Shown here piece after piece: positions 1 through 4,987 of a stretch of 6,172 nucleotides of DNA (within the stretch, counting starts at the first letter, position 1; each line of letters begins with the position of its first letter). A model generated the notes under the pieces. It had not been told where the DNA came from and ran no database searches. It was given only the letters and a program-made list of their open reading frames with translations. Location of the stretch: the NCBI GenBank assembly GCA_009774655.1, contig VSOD01000256.1:1-6172 (forward strand), written 5' to 3'. Source of the DNA: Lachnospiraceae bacterium (GTDB lineage: Bacteria; Bacillota_A; Clostridia; Lachnospirales; Lachnospiraceae). Position numbers and translations under genes: made by a program.

Positions 1-959
1 TTCTCACGGTCTATCACGACGAGGAGGACAGGCCGAAGTTCTACGGCAGGTTCAATCAGGGAGTGGTCACTCTGAATCTGGTAGACGTGGCGTGCTCTTC
101 CGGAAAAGATATGCAGAAGTTCTGGGAGATCATGGATGAGCGGCTGGAGCTTTGCCGGCGGGCGCTCATGTGCCGTCACAACCGGTTAAAAGGCACGCCC
201 TCTGACGTAGCGCCGATCCTCTGGCAGAATGGCGCGCTGGCAAGGCTTAAGAAGGGAGAGAAGATCGACAGACTTCTCTACAACGGGTATTCTACCATAT
301 CGCTGGGCTATGCCGGCCTGTGCGAGTGTGTCCGCTATATGACCGGGAAGAGTCATACGGATCCGGAGGCTACGCCTTTTGCACTCAAAGTCATGCAGTA
401 TCTGAACAATGCCTGCAAAGAGTGGCGGGAGGAGACGAATATTGATTTCAGCCTGTACGGTACGCCGCTGGAGTCCACGACCTATAAGTTTGCGAAATGC
501 CTGCAGAACCGTTTCGGCATGATCGAGGGCGTGACGGACAGAAATTATATTACGAACAGTTATCATGTGCATGTGACAGAGGATATCAATGCTTTTGACA
601 AGCTGAAATTCGAGTCCCAGTTCCAGGAGCTGTCTCCGGGTGGTGCGATCAGTTATGTGGAAGTGCCAAATATGGAGAACAATCTGGAGGCGGTGCTTTC
701 TGTGATGCAGTATATTTATGATAATATCATGTATGCGGAGTTGAACACCAAGAGCGACTACTGTCAGGTATGCGATTATCACGGAGAGATTCAGATCGTT
801 ACGGATACACATGGCAAACTTATCTGGGAATGCCCTAACTGCGGCAATACGGATCAGAATAAGATGAATGTGGCGAGACGGACCTGCGGTTATATCGGGA
901 CACAGTTCTGGAATCAGGGACGCACGCAGGAGATCAAGGAGCGGGTGCTGCATCTATGA
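1..959 (+). CDS. nrdD: Anaerobic ribonucleoside-triphosphate reductase, C-terminal part (5' end outside window)
   Basis: This is the large subunit of class III ribonucleotide reductase, a glycyl-radical enzyme that makes dNTPs from NTPs without oxygen, normally using formate. The frame is open to the left edge, so the gene is partial; 318 residues are visible of a family usually around 700. Family marks in order are GRFNQGVVTLNL (nt 48-83), SLGYAGLCEC (about nt 298-330), a zinc site of two CxxC pairs (CQVC at 762-773, CPNC at 831-842), and the glycyl-radical motif RTCGY with the radical glycine at 888-890, 22 residues before the end. The conserved GCRSFL thiyl cysteine should sit a few residues left of base 1: the first readable residues, LTVYHDE, follow that motif in the family, and the Asn of GRFNQG lies the expected roughly 21 residues after it. 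The GTG at 63 is internal, not a start. The stop overlaps nrdG, so the two are translationally coupled. The identification is very secure. Confidence 0.97.
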   Translation, partial: LTVYHDEEDRPKFYGRFNQGVVTLNLVDVACSSGKDMQKFWEIMDERLELCRRALMCRHNRLKGTPSDVAPILWQNGALARLKKGEKIDRLLYNGYSTISLGYAGLCECVRYMTGKSHTDPEATPFALKVMQYLNNACKEWREETNIDFSLYGTPLESTTYKFAKCLQNRFGMIEGVTDRNYITNSYHVHVTEDINAFDKLKFESQFQELSPGGAISYVEVPNMENNLEAVLSVMQYIYDNIMYAELNTKSDYCQVCDYHGEIQIVTDTHGKLIWECPNCGNTDQNKMNVARRTCGYIGTQFWNQGRTQEIKERVLHL

Positions 960-1483
960 ACTATTCCGAGATCAAGAATTGTGATATTGCCAATGGCCCC
1001 GGCGTGCGGGTAACGCTTTTTGTCAGTGGATGTACGCATCATTGTGTGGGTTGTTTTAATGAAATGACGTGGGATTTCGACTATGGGATGCCTTTTGACG
1101 CGGAGACGCAGGAGCGGCTGTTATCCCTTTTGCAGCCGGATTATATCGCCGGCCTTACTCTGCTTGGCGGAGAACCACTTGAGTACGTGAACTGGCGGGG
1201 ATTGCTGCCTTTTTTGAAAAAAGTAAAGGCTCGCTGCCCGAAGAAAGATATCTGGTGCTATTCGGGGTATCGCTTTGAGGAGGATATTCTGGGACGATTC
1301 TGTGGACAGTGGGAGGAGATGCGGGAATTTCTGGCCTGTATTGATGTGCTGGTGGACGGAGAGTTCGTTCTGGAGCAGAAGGATATCAGCCTGCAGTTTA
1401 GAGGATCAGGAAACCAGAGGATCATTCTGGTGCAGGAATCGCTGGCACGCGGGGAAACTGTGCTGTGGCAGGGAATAAGATAG
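956..1483 (+). CDS. nrdG: Anaerobic ribonucleotide reductase activating protein (radical SAM)
   Basis: This is the activase that uses a [4Fe-4S] cluster and S-adenosylmethionine to place the glycyl radical on NrdD. The 175-residue length is normal for the family. Residues 26-33 read CTHHCVGC, the CxxxCxxC cluster motif (C26, C30, C33), preceded by NGPGVRVTLFVSG. GGEP at 71-74 is the SAM-binding motif, WCYSGY at 100-105 and the DGEF...QFRGSGNQR block at about 134-155 are typical of NrdG. The ATG at 956 overlaps the nrdD stop as ATGA, and an AAGGAG at 936-941 is rather far upstream (14 nt), which suggests coupled translation. A rho-independent terminator follows 117 bases after the stop, so nrdG is the last gene of its operon. 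Confidence 0.97.
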   Translation: MNYSEIKNCDIANGPGVRVTLFVSGCTHHCVGCFNEMTWDFDYGMPFDAETQERLLSLLQPDYIAGLTLLGGEPLEYVNWRGLLPFLKKVKARCPKKDIWCYSGYRFEEDILGRFCGQWEEMREFLACIDVLVDGEFVLEQKDISLQFRGSGNQRIILVQESLARGETVLWQGIR

Positions 1484-1487
1484 TAAA

Positions 1488-1562
1488 ATGAGATAATAAA
1501 GGGATAGCGATGATATAATCATGAGATAACGAGATAATAATAGCAATGAGATAACAAGATAA
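1488..1562 (+). repeat. Degenerate short GAGATAA repeats after nrdG
   Basis: The heptamer GAGATAA occurs at 1490-1496, 1523-1529, 1531-1537 and 1548-1554, and AAGATAA at 1556-1562. Most copies sit in an ATGAGATAAC/T context. The stretch is purine-rich and non-coding. It looks like slipped-strand or decayed low-complexity DNA between the nrdG stop and its terminator; no function can be assigned. Confidence 0.5.
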
Positions 1563-1599
1563 CAATAAGAAGAGAAACAGAAGCATAAAGAAAGAGATG

Positions 1600-1630
1600 A
1601 AAGCAGGCTGCAGGGCCTGCTTTTGTTATT
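1600..1630 (+). terminator. Rho-independent terminator of the nrdDG operon
   Basis: A perfect 9-bp stem pairs AAAGCAGGC (1600-1608) with GCCTGCTTT (1615-1623) around a 6-base loop. The 3' arm runs directly into TTTTGTTATT. Its place after nrdG and before a new promoter fits the end of the nrd transcript. Confidence 0.9.
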
Positions 1631-1665
1631 ATGTGATGATATGTATGTACTGTAAAAAATATTGA

Positions 1666-1688
1666 AAATGCTATTGAAAATAGCATTT
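1666..1688. promoter_or_regulatory. Inverted repeat overlapping the -35 box, candidate operator
   Basis: A perfect 10-bp inverted repeat, AAATGCTATT (1666-1675) and AATAGCATTT (1679-1688), with a 3-base spacer. It covers the TTGAAA -35 box of the promoter for the SH3b gene, so a bound repressor would block RNA polymerase. It has no T tract and lies upstream of the likely transcription start, which argues against a terminator. The sequence ATTGAAAAT occurs twice here (1661-1669 and 1673-1681). The regulator is unknown. Confidence 0.5.
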
Positions 1689-1702
1689 AGAGAGAGTAGA
1701 AT
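1674..1702 (+). promoter_or_regulatory. Sigma-A-type promoter of the SH3b/HAD/GT2 operon
   Basis: TTGAAA at 1674-1679 and TAGAAT at 1697-1702 are separated by 17 bases; each hexamer differs from consensus at one position. Transcription would start near 1709-1710, giving a leader of about 138 bases before the ATG at 1848. No other site in the intergenic region fits as well. Confidence 0.65.
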
Positions 1703-1733
1703 ATAGTGATGTATATATAGTAAACAACATAAC

Positions 1734-1800
1734 AAATTTCTGCTTCCGGCTCTTGCAGAAGCCATATACGGTAGCTCCTGCAAGGCCGAAAACGAAATTT
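1734..1800. other. Long imperfect hairpin in the 5' leader
   Basis: AAATTTC (1734-1740) pairs with GAAATTT (1794-1800). Inside it CGGC (1747-1750) pairs with GCCG (1785-1788), CTTGCAG (1752-1758) with CTGCAAG (1778-1784), and AGC (1760-1762) with GCT (1774-1776), separated by small bulges. The total is more than 20 pairs around an apical loop of about 11 bases. It lies in the predicted leader RNA. No T tract follows, so it is not a simple terminator. It could be a structured leader, a small RNA or a dispersed palindromic element; I do not recognise a known family. Confidence 0.55.
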
Positions 1801-1847
1801 CTAATGTCGTTAACTATAAGAGGAGACAGGGAGAGGAAAAGAGGGCT

Positions 1848-2528
1848 ATGTTAACCAAAGAGAGTGTGTGGAGAAAGTGGAGAGCGATATTCGGAGTGAT
1901 GATCCTTCTGGTCTGTTTGACGACGATGCCTGCACAGGCGCGGGAAGCGGGATTGGAACAGTCACGGTTGAGAGAAGTGTTGGAGCTGGCGCAACAGGGA
2001 GAAGTGTTGGAGGCGGCAGCGGAGCAGAGACAGCCGGGAGAAGCATTGGAGATGGCAGCAGAACAGACACAACAGGGAGAAGTTTTGGAGTCGACGGAGG
2101 AGCAGGGAGCAGACAGCGCCGATATTACAGAGGTCAGCCGTTTTATGACGGCCGGGGGAGAGATCGAGGCCAAGGCATCTCCCAGAGAGGATGCGGAGAC
2201 GGTGATCCGCTATCAGAGCGGAGACAAGATCTATGTGACCGGAGAACTCGCAGACGGCTGGTGCAGGGTCAGGTATCAGGATCTGACAGGCTATATTCGG
2301 CCGGCACAGGCGGCGGAGATAGAAAGAGATGTGGAAGCGCTGGATGATGAATTTGCAGCCGCGGAATCAGAAGGAAAACTCGTGGTGGAGGAAGTGGAGC
2401 GGCAGAGGACCGAGACAAAGCGTTCCAGGATATGGGGTGCAGTGATCCTGCTGCTTGTAGCGGGTATATTTGTGACAGGCATTTTTTCTGTTGTGCGGAG
2501 CAGGAGGACAGAGGACACGGAGCAATGA
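1848..2528 (+). CDS. Secreted, membrane-anchored bacterial SH3-domain protein with tandem repeats
   Basis: This 226-residue protein has an N-terminal signal peptide: basic WRKWR, a hydrophobic core at about 13-26, and cleavage likely after PAQA (residue 31). Residues 49-87 are three copies of a 13-residue Glu/Gln-rich unit of the form QQGEVLEAAAEQ, probably helical. Residues about 104-157 form an SH3b (SH3_3-like) domain with KASPREDAETV, YQSGDKIYV, DGWCRVRYQDLTGYI. A charged linker leads to a transmembrane helix at about 195-216 and a basic tail RSRR, so the bulk should lie outside the cell with the C-terminus in the cytoplasm. SH3b domains usually bind cell-wall peptides or scaffold envelope proteins; the ligand here is unknown. 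GAGAGG at 1831-1836 serves the ATG. The stop overlaps the next gene (ATGA), indicating an operon with the HAD/glycosyltransferase-type genes. Confidence 0.85.
   Translation: MLTKESVWRKWRAIFGVMILLVCLTTMPAQAREAGLEQSRLREVLELAQQGEVLEAAAEQRQPGEALEMAAEQTQQGEVLESTEEQGADSADITEVSRFMTAGGEIEAKASPREDAETVIRYQSGDKIYVTGELADGWCRVRYQDLTGYIRPAQAAEIERDVEALDDEFAAAESEGKLVVEEVERQRTETKRSRIWGAVILLLVAGIFVTGIFSVVRSRRTEDTEQ
1992..2108 (+). repeat. Three tandem 39-bp repeats inside the SH3b gene
   Basis: Units at 1992-2030, 2031-2069 and 2070-2108 each encode 13 residues of the pattern Q-x-GE-x-LE-x3-EQ-x. A partial unit (REVLEL) precedes them. The length is a multiple of three, so copy-number change would keep the frame. 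Differences between copies keep the amino-acid pattern, which suggests the repeat is selected at the protein level. Confidence 0.85.
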
Positions 2529-3112
2529 AACTCTTACATAAAATGAATCAGCTGTTCAATACTTGCCTGATCGAGAAGAATCCGGTCATTGTCGGAGAGA
2601 TGATGCGTCATAACCGGAGGTATGGACGGATCAGCGACCGCAGGGCAAGGGCCGGACTCGTTCTGGGGCTTTTTCTTAAGTACGGTGTTTTGCATAGAGA
2701 TCCGCTGCAGGAATTTGAACGGCAGACCAGCAGTATATCTTTTCCGGAGTCCGGAGACGGCGGCCAGATTCCGCCTGAGGAAATATGGAAAAAAGCGGAG
2801 AGTGTGGAAACCGTAGTTTTTGATGCATGGGGCGTACTGCTTGTTATGGGACTGGAGACATATCAGCTGCAGGCGATGGCGGAGTGTGAATTGCTGGCAC
2901 CTGGCACTGCGGAGCGAGAAGAAGGGGGAGCCTGGGAGCAGGAGGAATATTGGTCTGTGGCAGAAGATTTTGTCATAGACAACCCTTTTATGCATGCACT
3001 GTGGGATGCACTGCTGGCAGAGGGAAAGAGGCTGCTTATCTGTAATAATTCCGGCTGTGATGCAGTTTTGTGGAGACGGTTCTGCGGCGGCATGGGTACC
3101 AGGGAGAGCTGA
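2525..3112 (+). pseudogene. HAD-like/glycosyltransferase-cluster protein, N-terminal fragment of a frameshifted gene
   Basis: Translation from the ATG at 2525 (ATGA overlap with the SH3b gene; GAGGA at 2511-2515) gives 195 residues ending at TGA 3110-3112. The first 181 residues belong to one protein that continues in another frame from about 3067. It resembles the COG5610-type proteins found in surface-polysaccharide clusters, which start with a HAD phosphatase-like domain. VVFDAWGVLL (residues 97-106) aligns with the HAD motif I form FDIFDTLL, but the second Asp is Gly (103). LLICNNSG (170-177) aligns with the motif II strand that normally reads SDM. After residue 181 the reading drops into an out-of-frame tail. 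An upstream in-frame ATG at 2432 lies inside the SH3b gene and is not a plausible start. Family assignment is from motif memory; the break itself is clear. Confidence 0.72.
3066..3069 (+). other. Frameshift point in the HAD-like gene (T run)
   Basis: The frame from 2525 and the frame holding the rest of the protein meet at a run of four T. One extra T would join them as NNSGCDAVFVETVLRRHGYQ, giving an intact product of about 606 residues (2525-4344). No X-XXY-YYZ slippery heptamer is present in the zero frame (A-GTT-TTG), so programmed slippage is unlikely. It is either a real one-base deletion or a sequencing error. Confidence 0.8.
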
Positions 3113-4344
3113 TCTGTGACAGTGGGTCGTTTTGCCATATCACAAATGATGCAAAGTCTGACAGGGATATCGTTTATCAGGAGGTGAACCAGGCAGGGGG
3201 CAGATACCGCACCTGTTATGAGTACAATGCCGTGACCAATCTGGCAGACAGGATCGTCAACCTGCTGCTGCATGGAGACGGCAGAAAAAAGTCGCCGTTC
3301 TATGAGTACGGCGTGGTCTGCGGCGGTATTCTTACCTGCGGATTCTGCCACTGGCTGAATGAACTGGCGGACAGAAAGAAGACAGACCTGTTTTTGTTCG
3401 TGGCCCGTGACGGGGCGATCCTGCAAAAGATTTATCGGGAACATTATGGGATACATGCGTCGGCATATTTGCTCTTTTCACGTTTTGCATCCTTTGAGCT
3501 GATATTTGAAGATCATCCACAGGAGTATATCGAGAAGAATATCAGGCCGCGGCTGGATCGTCGGGGGTGTGACAATTCTATGGCCGGAATCCTGAAAGAA
3601 TGCGGGCTGGAGTTTCTGCTGTGCCGTCTACCGGAAGGGGGAATGGCGGAATCAGATATATTGTGTCAGGACAATTATGGACAGTTCAAAGACTGGCTGC
3701 TGCGGTATCATAAGCAGATAACGGAGCATTTTCACGAGTCCTGCGTGGCGGCCGAACAGTACTATAGAAAAGTGTGCCGGGGACACCGGAATATCTGCGT
3801 GGTGGATCTGGGCTGGCACGGGAAGTCGATCGTCTATCTGAAATATTTTATGGAAAGAAAATGCGCCATGGATGTACGTGTGACAGGTGCGATGATCGGC
3901 GCCTGTGACGATGTGGTCACACAGAACTATATCCGGAAAGGCCTGATCGACACGTATGCGTTTGAGAGCGACAGATGGAGGTCGCAGGGCAGCAGGAACG
4001 GAACAAAGATGGGATACAGGGAGACCATCTGCACAGAAGCCCTTTTTTCTTCGTCTGCGGATACCCTGCTGCGGTACGGACTCGGAGAGGAAAGACAGAC
4101 GGTTTTTTATTATGGAAAAAAGAATGAAAACGCAGAGACGGTTCGTGAGATTCATCGGGGGATTGAAGATTTTGCGGGAATCTTTGCCCGGATCCAGAAA
4201 CGGTACGGACTGCGCGTAACATCCCGGGACGCCTATACGCCTTTGTCCTGTAAGATGAAGGACAGGCGCTTTCTTAACTGGCTCTATGAGCATTACCGTG
4301 AGGAGGCAGGGGCAATGAACGGGTTCGGACAACAGGATGTTTGA
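3070..4344 (+). pseudogene. HAD-like/glycosyltransferase-cluster protein, C-terminal fragment
   Basis: This frame (424 residues counted from GTG 3070) carries the larger second part of the gene begun at 2525. GTG 3070 has no Shine-Dalgarno of its own. Residues 24-33 (HITNDAKSDR) align with the HAD motif IV form HIGDNxxSD but lack the Gly-Asp pair. Then come GGRYRTCYEYNAVTNLADR (43-61), the characteristic FVARDG (110-115) after a GFCHWLNELA segment, YLLFSRFASFEL (133-144), VVDLGWHGKS (244-253) and EALFSSSADTLLRYG (323-337). The FxARDG, SR and VDxGWxG blocks are the signature of COG5610-like proteins, which accompany glycosyltransferases of capsule or cell-wall polysaccharide; their exact reaction is unclear. 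The C-terminus looks natural and its TGA overlaps the next reading frames. If the frameshift is an error the gene is intact. Confidence 0.72.
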
Positions 4345-4868
4345 AAAAATACGGCCGATGCCGCGGGAAGGGAGGGGTGCCGGTAAGGACGAACGCAGAA
4401 CTTCGACCGTCAAGGCTTTTTCACAGTACGTGGGAATATGTGAAGAAAAGCATGCTGACGATCCTGCGGGCGTATATGATGTATAAGCCTTTAAAAACAT
4501 TTACTTATTTTGCTGTGCCGCCGATCGTGGCAGGATTGATGACAGGGTTTCGATTTTTGTTTTTTATAGCGAGAGGGCGGTCCGGTGGGCATGTCCAGTC
4601 TCTGATCCTCGCCTGTACGTTGATCATCATAGGATTTCTTACCTTTATGATCGGACTCGTGGCCGACGTGATCGCAGCAAAAAAAGGAAACTGCTCCAGG
4701 ACATCCAGTATCATGCGAGAAGAGCGGAGTATGATGCAGTGTACAGACAGATACAAAAAGAAAAAGCCGACAGCCGGGCGGCACGGAAGAAAAAAACTGC
4801 TAAAAAAGACAGCTAAAGAAAATATGGAAAACAGAGAAATTTTGTTTGCAAAATTCAACAAGTCGTGA
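4341..4868 (+). pseudogene. Family 2 glycosyltransferase remnant: C-terminal membrane tail only, frameshifted at its end
   Basis: From VPVRTN (nt 4377) on, this frame matches the C-terminal end of DPM1/GtrB-like family 2 glycosyltransferases: RPSRLFHSTWEYVKKSMLTILRAY, then YKPLKTF, a transmembrane helix (about residues 54-77), the loop SGGHVQSL, and a second helix (87-110) ending LVADVIAA. The GT-A catalytic domain of about 220 residues, with its DxD site, is absent; upstream sequence is the end of the HAD-like gene. After the second helix the frame 0 sequence degenerates, whereas frame 2 after an A7 run reads RKLLQDIQYHARRAEYDAVY and ends at TAA 4814-4816, the expected basic tail. So the ancestral stop is 4816, and the frame 0 stop at 4868 runs into the next promoter. 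No good start exists: TTG 4341, GTG 4377 and ATG 4452 are all poorly placed, and ATG 4337 opens a different frame that stops at 4486. Confidence 0.65.
4679..4685 (+). other. A7 run at second frameshift; canonical -1 slippery heptamer
   Basis: In the zero frame the run reads gcA-AAA-AAA-G, which fits X-XXY-YYZ. A -1 slip here passes into the frame that encodes the family-like tail ending at 4816. No strong downstream stem-loop or upstream Shine-Dalgarno-like stimulator is visible. A one-base loss in the run, an assembly error, or real slippage all fit. Confidence 0.6.
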
Positions 4869-4874
4869 TATGAT
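4838..4874 (+). promoter_or_regulatory. Extended -10 promoter of the Rpn gene, with palindrome over the -35
   Basis: TTGCAA (4846-4851) and TATGAT (4869-4874) are 17 bases apart, and TGA directly before the -10 gives an extended TGn element. Transcription should start near 4881. An 18-base dyad, AATTTTG (4838-4844) with CAAAATT (4849-4855), overlaps the -35 and may be an operator. The promoter overlaps the run-on frame of the GT2 remnant, which supports 4816 as the original end of that gene. Confidence 0.65.
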
Positions 4875-4945
4875 GATTGCAAAACATATCTGGGAATCTG
4901 AAGTTCTGATATCACATCTGTGACATGTCATACATTCTTGCTGAG

Positions 4946-4977
4946 TCCCTTATATGAATTCAAATGAAGATAAGGGA
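4946..4977 (+). promoter_or_regulatory. Leader hairpin masking part of the Rpn Shine-Dalgarno
   Basis: TCCCTTAT (4946-4953) pairs perfectly with ATAAGGGA (4970-4977) around a 16-base loop. The 3' arm includes the first half of the Shine-Dalgarno GGGAGGA (4974-4980) that serves the ATG at 4988. Folding would lower initiation of the full-length nuclease. The regulatory role is inference. Confidence 0.5.
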
Positions 4978-4987
4978 GGAAAGAAAG

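Noticed and set aside
186..953. Long minus-strand reading frame opposite nrdD (255 residues)
   Set aside because: It is the mirror of a highly conserved coding region, has no promoter or ribosome site, and shows no recognisable protein character.
1868..2347. Glycine-rich repeat-containing frame overlapping the SH3b gene, and Cys/Ser-rich minus-strand frames
   Set aside because: The 39-bp repeats have a length divisible by three, so they give repeat-like peptides in every frame. Only the frame starting at 1848 has a signal peptide, domain and membrane helix.
2432..2524. Earlier in-frame ATG for the HAD-like gene
   Set aside because: It lies inside the SH3b transmembrane coding region with no ribosome site, while ATG 2525 has the ATGA overlap.
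4337..4486. 49-residue frame starting at ATG 4337
   Set aside because: It overlaps the GT2-like frame, which carries clear family sequence; this one has none. It may mark the original gene start before a deletion.
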